Assembly (NCBI GenBank): GCA_965651265.1
Contig: CBFGRV010000043.1
Location: 1-25,146, forward strand
DNA from: CBFGRV01 sp965651265
Lineage (GTDB): Bacteria > Bacteroidota > Rhodothermia > Rhodothermales > VXPQ01
Reading direction: 5' to 3'
DNA length: 25,146 bases
Shown here: positions 14,799-22,567 of the stretch, piece after piece
Layout of the letters: the number at the start of each line of letters is the position of its first letter
Numbering within the stretch: position 1 is the first letter of the stretch
The notes under the pieces: model-generated
The model's input: the letters and a program-made list of their open reading frames with translations, nothing else
The model's database searches: none
Told to the model about the DNA's origin: nothing
Position numbers and translations under genes: made by a program

Positions 14799-15722
14799 CT
14801 AACTGCGAGGCACGAAACGGAACAGCTTAGCCGGACCCTTTACGCCCTCGCTGGAAATGAACAGCTCGCCACTCAGCGAAAAGGTGATCCCCTCAGGTTG
14901 CTCGAAGCGATTCGGGTCGAGCCTGCGAACGCCGGCAACTTTGCCACCCTCATTGAGAATCACCAACGCCTGATCGTTCGACGAAAGGACATACAGCTTG
15001 CTGCTCTTCGGATGGAAAGCAAGATCCGACGGCTTGAAGGATTTCAGATCTGGAAGCATCGATTCGACCGATTCGAGGTCGATGACGATGACGGGATCCG
15101 GCAGAAGTTCTTTCGTGGCCAGGTCAAACGCATACATAGCCCGATGCCGCTTCTTGTCCAGGTCCCCACCCGGATCTTCCTTTGTCGCGATCAGCAAGCT
15201 GCTGCCCTCCGGATCGAGGACGAGGCCTTCCGTATCGTTTCGGGCCTTCAGTTTCGTCTTGTAACGCTCCGTCTCGACCCCTCCATCCTGCCATCCTCGA
15301 ATCTCGATCAGATTTCCATTGGCCAGCAGAACGTAGAGTCGATCTCCGACCACCTCGATGGCTTCGTAATCACCCCGTTTTCCAAACGGGATCCGCTCAG
15401 CGACCACCCCCGTGGCCGCATCGATCACGAAAACGATGCCCTCTTCATCCTGCACGGCCGCCAGCCGGCCATCGGACAACATGGTCAGCCCGGATATCTC
15501 GGTGAGCTCCGCGGGTAGCTCAAAGACGTCGTCGGGATTGTCGAGGTCGTACTGCGCATCCACCGCCGACCGGCCGGAAGAACTCTGCGCGGCAGAAATC
15601 GGCCGCGTGTGGCTCGCCGTGCCGGCGGTGTCGCCACCCTCGGACAGGCATGCCGCTATCCCGATCAGGGAGGCCGCCGTTCCGGCAAGTGTGATCGTGC
15701 GAAAAGATGTGATGTTGTTCAC
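14799..15722 (-). CDS. SdiA-regulated-like propeller lipoprotein
   Basis: This 307-residue lipoprotein starts from a GTG at 15722. The frame extends to a TTG at 15764, but the GTG has a strong ribosome binding site (GGGGAGG at 15738-15732) and puts the lipoprotein signal first. The lipobox ends at C25 (LIGIAAC), followed by a Ser/Thr/Gly-rich linker to about residue 55. The rest follows the SdiA-regulated domain: ELTEISGLTMLSDGRLAAVQDE, then FGKRGDYEAIEVV, NDTEGLVLDPEGSSLLIATKE, SDLAFHPKSSKLYVLSS and EQPEGITF. These are calcium-type propeller blades with the repeated 'seGl' and 'peGi' signature. It is probably anchored in the outer membrane. Its role is unknown. It lies upstream of a second propeller gene in the same operon and is divergent from corA. 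Confidence 0.85.
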   Translation of the reverse strand: MNNITSFRTITLAGTAASLIGIAACLSEGGDTAGTASHTRPISAAQSSSGRSAVDAQYDLDNPDDVFELPAELTEISGLTMLSDGRLAAVQDEEGIVFVIDAATGVVAERIPFGKRGDYEAIEVVGDRLYVLLANGNLIEIRGWQDGGVETERYKTKLKARNDTEGLVLDPEGSSLLIATKEDPGGDLDKKRHRAMYAFDLATKELLPDPVIVIDLESVESMLPDLKSFKPSDLAFHPKSSKLYVLSSNDQALVILNEGGKVAGVRRLDPNRFEQPEGITFSLSGELFISSEGVKGPAKLFRFVPRS

Positions 15723-15731
15723 TCCGGCCTT

Positions 15732-15738
15732 CCTCCCC
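15732..15738 (-). promoter_or_regulatory. Ribosome binding site deciding the GTG start at 15722
   Basis: On the minus strand GGGGAGG lies nine bases before the GTG at 15722. Most genes in this window lack such a clear Shine-Dalgarno sequence, so its position favours this start over the TTG at 15764. Confidence 0.6.
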
Positions 15739-15871
15739 GTCTGAAAGACGATATCCGTTTTCAACGCGATCCTCTCCGCAGGTGCGCAGACTTACGAGAT
15801 GCGTACCTTCAGATTACGACAGCCATTCGAAGCGAGTACAAGAAATCGCGAATTGCATCGCACCTCTTCCT

Positions 15872-16984
15872 ATGCCCATCACTGAGCGCATACGCACGGC
15901 CGCACGCCTCCTTACGCCCACTCGCAAGCAGCCCGGAACGCCGCCCGGCACGCTCATTTACGGCGGCGAAGCGCCGGCGCGCCCCGTCAAAATTCACGCG
16001 CTGGATTACGGTCCGGAGCATTTCGTCGAGAGCGAAATCGAGGAGATCGCGCCTCTGGCAGCCTTCCGCGACCGGCCCACCACTACGTGGGTCGATGTCG
16101 ATGGGGTGCACGACGTAAAGATCGTGGAGTTTCTGGGCCGGATGTTCGACATCCATCCGCTCACCCTCGAGGACATCGTCAGCCCTCACCAGCGCCCAAA
16201 GCTGGAGGAATACCCGAATTACACGTACGTCGTGGCCCAGATGATGCACTACCACCCCGATCGACTGGAGCTGCACACCGAGCAGGTGAGCTTCATCCTG
16301 ATGAAAGGGATGGTCATCTCCTTTCAGGAATCCATCGAGGGAGACGCCTTCGAACCTATTCGCCAGCGCCTGCGCGATGGGAGCGGCAGCATTCGGTCGC
16401 GCGGCGCAGATTATCTACTCTACTCTCTGTTGGATGTCGTCGTGGACCACTACATGGCCATCCTCGAAAAGGTCGGCGAGCACATCGACGATTTGGAAGA
16501 TGAAGTGCTGGCCCGATCGAGTCCCGATCTCGCCCGGCGGATCACCGAGGTCCGACGGCAGATCAATCAGTTGCGCCGCTCCATCTGGCCGCTGCGCGAT
16601 GCGGTGCTCGCACTCGAGCGGAGTGAGCGGGCCTATATCTCCAACGACAACCGTGTATTTTTCCGCGACGTTTACGACCACTCCGTGCGCACGATCGAGC
16701 TCATCGAGTCGGTTCGCGACGTGCTCGCGACCGTGACGGAGCTGCACGTTTCAACGTTGTCCTTTCGGATGAACGAGATCATGAAGGTGCTGACGACGAT
16801 TGCCACCTTCTTCTTGCCGCTGACGTTCATCACCGGGCTCTACGGGATGAACTTCAACACGGCGCGTTCACCACTCAACATGCCCGAGCTCGAGTGGTAT
16901 TACGGATATCCGTACGTACTCGGGTTGATGGTGATCGTAGCGTTGGGGATGTTCATCTATTTTCGGCGGCGACGCTGGCTGTAG
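15872..16984 (+). CDS. corA: Magnesium/cobalt transporter CorA
   Basis: This is a 370-residue CorA-family divalent cation channel. A cytosolic alpha/beta domain (residues about 40-160, with TWVDVDGVHD and HPLTLEDIVSPHQRPKLEEY) is followed by a long helical stalk (about 165-305), then two C-terminal membrane helices (308-324 and 346-364). The first of these ends with the diagnostic YGMNF motif (GMN at 325-327). A basic tail (RRRRW) follows. I chose the ATG at 15872, giving the start PITERIRTA; an in-frame GTG at 15782 would add 30 residues without family character. It is divergent from the propeller lipoprotein gene and alone in its transcript. Confidence 0.95.
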   Translation: MPITERIRTAARLLTPTRKQPGTPPGTLIYGGEAPARPVKIHALDYGPEHFVESEIEEIAPLAAFRDRPTTTWVDVDGVHDVKIVEFLGRMFDIHPLTLEDIVSPHQRPKLEEYPNYTYVVAQMMHYHPDRLELHTEQVSFILMKGMVISFQESIEGDAFEPIRQRLRDGSGSIRSRGADYLLYSLLDVVVDHYMAILEKVGEHIDDLEDEVLARSSPDLARRITEVRRQINQLRRSIWPLRDAVLALERSERAYISNDNRVFFRDVYDHSVRTIELIESVRDVLATVTELHVSTLSFRMNEIMKVLTTIATFFLPLTFITGLYGMNFNTARSPLNMPELEWYYGYPYVLGLMVIVALGMFIYFRRRRWL

Positions 16985-17028
16985 GAAACTTTGCCGTGGT
17001 GCCGGTTCTATGGCGGCCGGAGTTGCGT

Positions 17029-17601
17029 CTACCAGCGCGCACGCAGGGCACGCCGTGCCATTTCCGTGCAGAAGCCGTAGATGAAGTGGGCGACGAGCGC
17101 CGATGCATGCAATGACAGGGGCACCCTGGTTGGACCTTCCGCGAGCTTGAGCACGGGCAGCGCGATCTCGTCGGCTCCAAGCCAGACGGCCGCGCCGTAG
17201 GGGATTCCGGCGCCCATCGTGACGTTCGGCTCGATCTCCGCCGCCGCGCCATAGAGGGCCCCCATGGTCCCGCCGAAGGTGTAGTGTACGATCTGCCCGG
17301 CGGCCTCGGCCTGCTCGAGCGTCAGCTCCTGGTCGAGCGCTTTCTCGGCGATGATGTCGGCCACCTGGGCGGTTGCCGAACCCGCTTCTTCCACGGAGGC
17401 ATCCTCCTGATTGGCGTCATTGGGGCTTGCGGCATCCTCCTGACCCGCGCTGTTATCCTGGCCACTCTCGTCCTCGCTGCCAAAGTCTGCTACATGGCCC
17501 ATGAGCGTCATGAATGCGCTCATGACGGCGGTGGCGGCGAGACCGCCGATGAAGCCGGCGAGCGCGCCCCTGCCGACGTCGCCCCAGGATTGGATGGGCA
17601 T
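17029..17601 (-). CDS. DUF1440 (YagU-like) inner-membrane protein with acidic insert
   Basis: This 190-residue membrane protein matches the DUF1440/YagU family in layout. An N-terminal Gly/Ala-rich membrane helix (residues about 11-37, GALAGFIGGLAATAVMSAFM) is followed by a helical segment (78-103), then Gly-rich membrane segments around 104-121, 129-147 and 163-178 (HYTFGGTMGALYG, then GAGIPYGAAVWLGADE). Residues 41-75 are an Asp/Glu/Gln/Asn-rich low-complexity insert absent from the short family members I know. E. coli YagU has been linked to acid resistance; the role here is unknown. It is convergent with corA (44 bp) and 160 bp downstream of the heme operon on the same strand. Confidence 0.72.
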   Translation of the reverse strand: MPIQSWGDVGRGALAGFIGGLAATAVMSAFMTLMGHVADFGSEDESGQDNSAGQEDAASPNDANQEDASVEEAGSATAQVADIIAEKALDQELTLEQAEAAGQIVHYTFGGTMGALYGAAAEIEPNVTMGAGIPYGAAVWLGADEIALPVLKLAEGPTRVPLSLHASALVAHFIYGFCTEMARRALRARW

Positions 17602-17761
17602 GGAAGTAGACTGCCTGATCGAGACCTTTCGTCATCATCAGACGCATTCGGAGGAGGGCAAGTCCCTCGTTCATCGTGACGATCCCGTGCACAATCGGCA
17701 CTATGCGCGATCGGCTCGGCCCTGAGTGCCACGGCCCGACGATACGTATCCAGGTTGTGCG

Positions 17762-19597
17762 CTACTTGGAATCGCTGCTCCAGGCTAGCTCGGCGCGCCG
17801 ATGAGAGGCATCCAACAGAACGCGCATGCCCTCCTCGATCTGCTCGCGCGCCCAGGCCACGAATTCAGGATGAGGCGCAAAGCCGGTGCCCTCTTTGAAA
17901 TCGAGGTCGGGCACGAGATCACGCGCCGGGCCCTGACCCGTCGTGCGGACCGGGATGACGAGCGGCGTTCCACCTTGCTCGTGGGCGCCCTCGATCATGG
18001 CCCGAATCTCGGGGATGGTCTTTGCGCGCTTATCCGGCCAATCTTCGCGCCACGTGTGGTAGAGAATATCCCGGTACTCATTCGGATCGTTGTCCCGGAT
18101 GTAGTCGGCAATCGTCTGCAGATTCCGCATCCAGTGTTCATTCTCCGCATCGTCGCCGGTGCCGTGGGCCAGCAGGATGACTGTCTCATTGGCGGGATCC
18201 GCGCTGATCTCGTGGATCCGATCGATGAGCGCGGCGGCGAAGCGCGGGTGCGCCTCGATGCCACCCAGCGTGTGGAAGAGCAGATGACTCTCGATGCGCT
18301 CCGGCGTGCCCATGTGGCCTCCCGTCGGAGCCTCCTCGCGCAGGCCCAGCACGTACTCCGCCGCGTCGCGGAAGCTCGACTCCAGCGAAAAGATGCGGAG
18401 CACGATCGCCGCCTTCATGCCGCGATCCTCTAGCTTGCGGACGGCCCGCTCCACGACGTAGGGATCGACCATGCTGTAGGCGTCCTCTGTTACGTACTCC
18501 TCGCTGATGGGTGCGAGGGATTGCCGCATCGTCTCGTTCCAGTTGTAGTCGGATCCGTGCGGGATGAGGATGACGCCAATCTCATTGCGGGCCAGGGGAC
18601 TGTAGGCATTGGCGGTTCGGACGAGCCAGCGCTCGATATTGGGATGCGTGCTAAAATCCGGCTCGCCGAATGTCACGTTGCGAACGCCGTGAAGGCCCAT
18701 CTGCATCCAACTCCAATGCGACATCATCGTCGTCAGCCGCAATCCGAAATTGAAGGGGACGAGGAGGACGTGGCCATTGGCCTCGGCCGCCGACCGAATC
18801 TGCTTGACGGCCGCGGAGAAGTGTGTGCGCCCCTCTTCGGACCCGCGACGCGCGAGAACGACGACCTCCCCGGCATGCAACCCGTAGCGTTCGGCAGCCC
18901 GGCGTGCGAGCGGGGCCAGCTCCTCCTCGATGCGCGCGGCATCCTGCGGGTTCGAGGCACCGTCCGCTACCACGATGAGGTGCGGCGCCGACGACACGGA
19001 CGACTCTGCCGCATGGCCGGTGACGGGGTGGGCAGAGCCGGCAGAAGCCCCGGCCGGAGCCTGGCGTCCTTCGTGGTGTGACGCGTGATGCGCGAAGTAA
19101 GTGTTTTTCGCGAGCGCCTCTACCTGATCGAAGAGCAACTCCTCGGCGAGGTAGCTCTTGCCGAACGGTTCGGCGATCGTGACTTGCCGATCCTCTAACA
19201 GGATGCTCGATGTGGCACGGAAGAGCGCCTCGTGTTCGGACATGAACAGCGGCAGGACGACGACCTCGCGCGAGGCCGACCCGGCCCGCAGCTCCGAAAG
19301 CGGCGCCATGAGATTCTCCCGCGGCTTCTCTTCCGTAGCAAAGGCGAGCCGCCATTCCGGCAGCCGGTCTCCAACGCGCTCCATCAGATCGCGCAATTCC
19401 TCGTTGCCCAGGAACCCGCGGTCGGGTGCGAGGATGAGGAAAGCGGGTCCGTTCTGTGCCGGATCAAGCGCCCCCGAATCCTGCGTGTGCATCATGCCCG
19501 GATGCGTCGCGGACCCGGCAGCGGCGGCTTGCAAGCCAAAGAAGAGAGCCAGGATCGCGGAGAGTAGAGCGGTGGAACGAGGCAAGGTGGAGATCAT
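17762..19597 (-). CDS. Exported CbiX/SirB-like class II chelatase-family protein in heme operon
   Basis: This is a 611-residue protein from the ATG at 19597 (an in-frame TTG lies three codons upstream). Residues 1-27 are a signal peptide. I read four alpha/beta units of the CbiX/CbiK/HemH fold: about 51-164 (EVVVLPLFMSEHEAL), 205-327 (HLIVVADGAS), 338-462 (GVILIPHGSDYNWNE, H347) and 470-597 (VILLAHGTGDD, H478). PHGS and AHGTG match the metal-binding 'HG(S/T)' of these chelatases. A His-rich linker at about 167-200 separates units 1 and 2. Known relatives insert cobalt or iron into tetrapyrroles in the cytosol. Export, and position after HmuR/HmuY-like genes (63 bp), suggest heme or cobalamin binding, or metal removal or insertion, in the periplasm. 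The precise reaction is unknown. Confidence 0.82.
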   Translation of the reverse strand: MISTLPRSTALLSAILALFFGLQAAAAGSATHPGMMHTQDSGALDPAQNGPAFLILAPDRGFLGNEELRDLMERVGDRLPEWRLAFATEEKPRENLMAPLSELRAGSASREVVVLPLFMSEHEALFRATSSILLEDRQVTIAEPFGKSYLAEELLFDQVEALAKNTYFAHHASHHEGRQAPAGASAGSAHPVTGHAAESSVSSAPHLIVVADGASNPQDAARIEEELAPLARRAAERYGLHAGEVVVLARRGSEEGRTHFSAAVKQIRSAAEANGHVLLVPFNFGLRLTTMMSHWSWMQMGLHGVRNVTFGEPDFSTHPNIERWLVRTANAYSPLARNEIGVILIPHGSDYNWNETMRQSLAPISEEYVTEDAYSMVDPYVVERAVRKLEDRGMKAAIVLRIFSLESSFRDAAEYVLGLREEAPTGGHMGTPERIESHLLFHTLGGIEAHPRFAAALIDRIHEISADPANETVILLAHGTGDDAENEHWMRNLQTIADYIRDNDPNEYRDILYHTWREDWPDKRAKTIPEIRAMIEGAHEQGGTPLVIPVRTTGQGPARDLVPDLDFKEGTGFAPHPEFVAWAREQIEEGMRVLLDASHRRAELAWSSDSK

Positions 19598-19660
19598 GAA
19601 GGTCAACGAACCTGCGAGGTGGTGAAGGTCAGATGGAGTGGAGCTCGTGTCGGATGCGCA

Positions 19661-20254
19661 CTATTCAAAGGATGTGCCGCCCTCAGCGGTCAGCGCGTAT
19701 TCGAACGTGTAGTAGCGCGAGTCCGTGGTGCCGGGCTCGACCGGCGCACCCAGATAGTAGCTGAGGATGCGCAGCTTCGCATAGTTACCCTCGGAGGTCC
19801 GTACGAGGATGACGCGCCCAGGGATAGGCGTAATGAGGTGATTTGGCGGTCCGGAATAATGGTACCAGCCCTCGTCAGAGCCGGTCGGGATGGCGGGATC
19901 GGCGAGGCCGCCGCCGGTCTTCCAATCGACATCGTCCGGAACGGACAAGATTTCGTCGAAGACACCTTCGTAGAGCGCTGCGCGGGCCATGCCCGGGCCG
20001 CTCTGGCCGCTGTTGACCAGTATCGTCGTTGCCATGAAGGCCAGATCCCACGCCTCCGACGTGGAGTCGGTGACGGTCGTGGAGTCATCCAGATCGAAAA
20101 ATGTGAAATGCCCATCCTCGCCCGTAGCGTCGAGATCTTCGATGAGGATGAGCCGGGCAGGCAGTTCCTCGTCCAGCGAAGATGTGGAGCTGTCGCAACC
20201 GACGAGCGTGACGACGAGGAGAAGTGCGAGAATGTGAAAAGCGTTTCGTCTCAT
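19661..20254 (-). CDS. hmuY: HmuY-family heme-binding lipoprotein
   Basis: This 197-residue lipoprotein has a signal with lipobox LVGC (C20). The mature sequence carries HmuY family blocks: SEAWDLAFMATTILVNSGQS at 66-85, SGPGMARAALYEGVFDEI at 85-102, GWYHYSG at 129-135, ITPIPGRVILVRTSEGNYAK (141-160) and LRILSYYLG (161-169). HmuY captures heme at the cell surface and passes it to the HmuR receptor. Histidines available as ligands are H49, H132 and H139; they are not obviously the pair used by Porphyromonas HmuY. I use the ATG at 20254, since the open frame runs 49 codons further into the receptor gene without a signal. It is 52 bp after the receptor gene; the order receptor-then-HmuY is reversed relative to Porphyromonas. 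Confidence 0.88.
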   Translation of the reverse strand: MRRNAFHILALLLVVTLVGCDSSTSSLDEELPARLILIEDLDATGEDGHFTFFDLDDSTTVTDSTSEAWDLAFMATTILVNSGQSGPGMARAALYEGVFDEILSVPDDVDWKTGGGLADPAIPTGSDEGWYHYSGPPNHLITPIPGRVILVRTSEGNYAKLRILSYYLGAPVEPGTTDSRYYTFEYALTAEGGTSFE

Positions 20255-20306
20255 GGATGTATGTAGAAATCGAGGTTGAGTGGTCTCGTGTGATGCCATT
20301 TCGTGG

Positions 20307-22397
20307 TCAAAGGCGAAATTCAGCTCCGCCGTACCAGCGGCGGCCGGATAGGGCCGGCACATAATCGGGACGGACTCCTGTGAGGTTGTCCAGTCCGGCA
20401 CGCAAGCTGAACCGGCCGAAATCTTTCGTCAGGGCAAAATTCCAGATGCCGAAGCCGTCTACGTATTCTGAATCGATGTCGAGCACTCCGTTGCCGTTCT
20501 GATCGGAGAATCCGTAGCGGCTCCGCATGCGCGCGGAGAGCATGGCCGTCAGACCCAGCGATTCCGCCGAGTAGAGGAGCTGTACGGTACCCTGATGACG
20601 CGACCGCTGCATCAAACCGCCGTAGTCACCGCGGGTCATCCGCCGGTCGCGGCCGTTGACGCGGGTGAAGATCTCGCCGGCATCGATCCTGTCGAGGACA
20701 TCGCGATCGGCTGTATCCAGGAATTGATAGCCGATCTGCATGGAGATCGGTGGGAGAAGGCGAAGCTCGAGCGACGCTTCGATGCCCTGCGTGTAGACCC
20801 GGCTCAGGTTGAAGTACGTGAAGACTTGCTGGCCGCTATGTTTGACGGCGACCGGACGCGTTTCGATCAGATTGCTGACGTTGTTGCGGAATGCGCCGAA
20901 GCGAGCGCGAAGACGCGAGGTAGGTCGGAACGTGACCTCCGCATTGAAGGCCACGGAGCTTTCCGCGTCGAGCGAGCCGCTTTCGAGGTTGGGCATGAGC
21001 ACATCGGCAAGCTGCCCTTCCTGCTGCAGCCGGGCCAGCCCTTCTTCGATGTTGATCGAGCCGAGGACCGAGTAGCCGACCGTCGGATTCGTGAAGTCGA
21101 GGTAGAGCTGCCGGAAGTCGGGCGCCTTGTACCCCGTCCCCACGGACAGACGGATGCGCCAGGCGTCGCGGAGCCGGTAGAGCGCGGCGGCCTTCGGGCT
21201 TAGCCGGGGCGCGTAATCGCTGGGCGCATCGAAACGTGCACTGAGCACGACATCGAGGCGATCGGTCGGCTTCCATTCATCCTGCACGAAACCGAAGAAG
21301 GTCTGTCGATCCCCCTCGATGCGATCGGCATCCACCGTTTCCTTCGTGTACCCCGCGCCGGCCATGACGTAATGGGCAGCGAACGGATACCCTTCGAGTA
21401 CGGCCTCGCCGTCGGCGCGGAGGTGCGCGTAATCCGCTTCGACGTACAGCTCATCGTTGAGCTCGCGGCGCGATTCGTTGGTGTTCGTGAAGCGGCTTAT
21501 GTCTATGCGCCCCGTGAGGAGATAACTGGCGCCGAGACGCTGTGTAATCGAAGGGGCGAGGCTCCAGTCCATCTGATTGGTCTGCTCCTGCAGCTGCGTC
21601 TCCGTGCCGTCGATCGACGCTACGAGAGCGGTCTCCTGATTCTGCACGTTTGCTCGCGTGGCAAGGGCGAGTGTCGTGCCCCCGCTGAGCCGCGATTGCA
21701 GGCGTCCCTGGACGGTATAGTCGGTGAATGCGGGGCCGGTCTGCGCGATGGTGGAAGGGTCCAGGTCGTAGCCGGCACTCGCATGGCGGTTGACGAAAAG
21801 ACTCGCCGAAGTGCGACCGTATCGGCGCCCGACATAAGCGCTGACGTCGGATGTTTCGTGGGTGCCATAGCGCGCACGGATGGAGCCTTCGATGGCGCTA
21901 TCCGGCTGCGTCGTGATGATGTTGATGACGCCGGCCAGAGCCTCCGACCCATAGAGCGAGGAGGACGGACCGCGGATGATCTCGATGCGTTCGACGTTAT
22001 TCAACGTCACGCGATTGAGTTCAAGCGTTCCGGCGGTGCGTCCGATCAGACGTACCCCGTCGACCAGGATCGATGTGTACTCGGGGCCGAGCCCCTGCAT
22101 CTGGATGCCCGTGCCGTGATCGTGATGGAGCATGAGGCCGGGCTGTTCGGCCAGTATCTCGGGCAGGCGAACGGCGCCGCGCGCCTCGATTTCCTGGAGG
22201 CCCACGACGGTCGTGGGTACGGGCACATCCTCCAGCTGATGAGGGGTGCGGGTGGCCGTCACCACGATGGGATCGAGCTCGCCCTCCATCAGAGAGTCGG
22301 CCGATTGAGCAAAAACGGGGCGTGAACAAAGGGGGACCAGCGCACAGAACCAGAATAAGACGAGTGCGGTGGCGAACGTCGTACGCATGCGATGCAT
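20307..22397 (-). CDS. hmuR: TonB-dependent outer-membrane heme receptor, HmuR type
   Basis: This is a 696-residue TonB-dependent receptor. A signal peptide (1-30, PVFA-QS) is followed by a TonB box-like DPIVVTATR (42-50), a plug domain (about 55-165, with HHDHGTGIQMQGLGPEYTSI at 91-110, then RGPSSSLYGSEALAGVINI at 142-160), and a 22-strand barrel ending in the aromatic-terminal strand YGGAEFRL. GYKAPDFRQLYLDFTN (422-437) is the Bacteroidota form of the heme-receptor 'FRAP' region. It imports heme, probably handed over by the HmuY-like lipoprotein encoded next. It is the first gene of the operon. Its ATG at 22397 lies 11 bases from a palindromic operator candidate, implying metal-dependent control. 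Cobalamin as substrate is possible but less likely given HmuY. Confidence 0.9.
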   Translation of the reverse strand: MHRMRTTFATALVLFWFCALVPLCSRPVFAQSADSLMEGELDPIVVTATRTPHQLEDVPVPTTVVGLQEIEARGAVRLPEILAEQPGLMLHHDHGTGIQMQGLGPEYTSILVDGVRLIGRTAGTLELNRVTLNNVERIEIIRGPSSSLYGSEALAGVINIITTQPDSAIEGSIRARYGTHETSDVSAYVGRRYGRTSASLFVNRHASAGYDLDPSTIAQTGPAFTDYTVQGRLQSRLSGGTTLALATRANVQNQETALVASIDGTETQLQEQTNQMDWSLAPSITQRLGASYLLTGRIDISRFTNTNESRRELNDELYVEADYAHLRADGEAVLEGYPFAAHYVMAGAGYTKETVDADRIEGDRQTFFGFVQDEWKPTDRLDVVLSARFDAPSDYAPRLSPKAAALYRLRDAWRIRLSVGTGYKAPDFRQLYLDFTNPTVGYSVLGSINIEEGLARLQQEGQLADVLMPNLESGSLDAESSVAFNAEVTFRPTSRLRARFGAFRNNVSNLIETRPVAVKHSGQQVFTYFNLSRVYTQGIEASLELRLLPPISMQIGYQFLDTADRDVLDRIDAGEIFTRVNGRDRRMTRGDYGGLMQRSRHQGTVQLLYSAESLGLTAMLSARMRSRYGFSDQNGNGVLDIDSEYVDGFGIWNFALTKDFGRFSLRAGLDNLTGVRPDYVPALSGRRWYGGAEFRL

Positions 22398-22408
22398 CTA
22401 CTCTCGTA

Positions 22409-22425
22409 TTTAGACTAAATCTAAA
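22409..22425. promoter_or_regulatory. Palindromic metal-repressor-like operator upstream of the heme operon
   Basis: TTTAGACTAAATCTAAA contains perfect inverted arms TTTAGA and TCTAAA around CTAAA, plus an overlapping TTTAG/CTAAA palindrome. The form resembles 'TTTAGG...CCTAAA' operators of DtxR/MntR-type metal repressors, and to a lesser degree Fur boxes. It is AT-rich in GC-rich surroundings and lies just before the receptor start codon, where a bound repressor would block transcription of the heme operon and possibly of the divergent chitinase gene. Confidence 0.55.
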
Positions 22426-22440
22426 CACGAGGAGGCATCA

Positions 22441-22467
22441 ATGCCTACAACCGCCTGTGAACGATGA
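22441..22467 (+). CDS. Possible 8-residue leader peptide with strong ribosome binding site
   Basis: GGAGG at 22431-22435 lies five bases upstream of an ATG that opens a frame of eight codons (MPTTACER) and then TGA. Another ATG follows the stop directly (22468) and opens a 22-codon frame. The clean ribosome binding site is unusual in this window. It may be a leader of the chitinase transcript or chance. Confidence 0.2.
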   Translation: MPTTACER

Positions 22468-22567
22468 ATGAAAGGTTGGCGGCCCGCGGGCTCCTTTGCT
22501 TCCGGTTGGAATTACCCTTCCCGGGCGGTACGTTGACGCTAGAGAGTTCAGAAGTCTTCCGAGCGCG

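Noticed and set aside
17453..17701. An 82-codon minus-strand frame between the DUF1440 and chelatase-like genes.
   Set aside because: It overlaps the start of the DUF1440 gene in another frame and shows no family features.
21372..22325. A 317-codon plus-strand frame opposite the heme receptor gene.
   Set aside because: It is a shadow of a gene with clear plug and barrel motifs, and long antisense frames are expected at this GC content.
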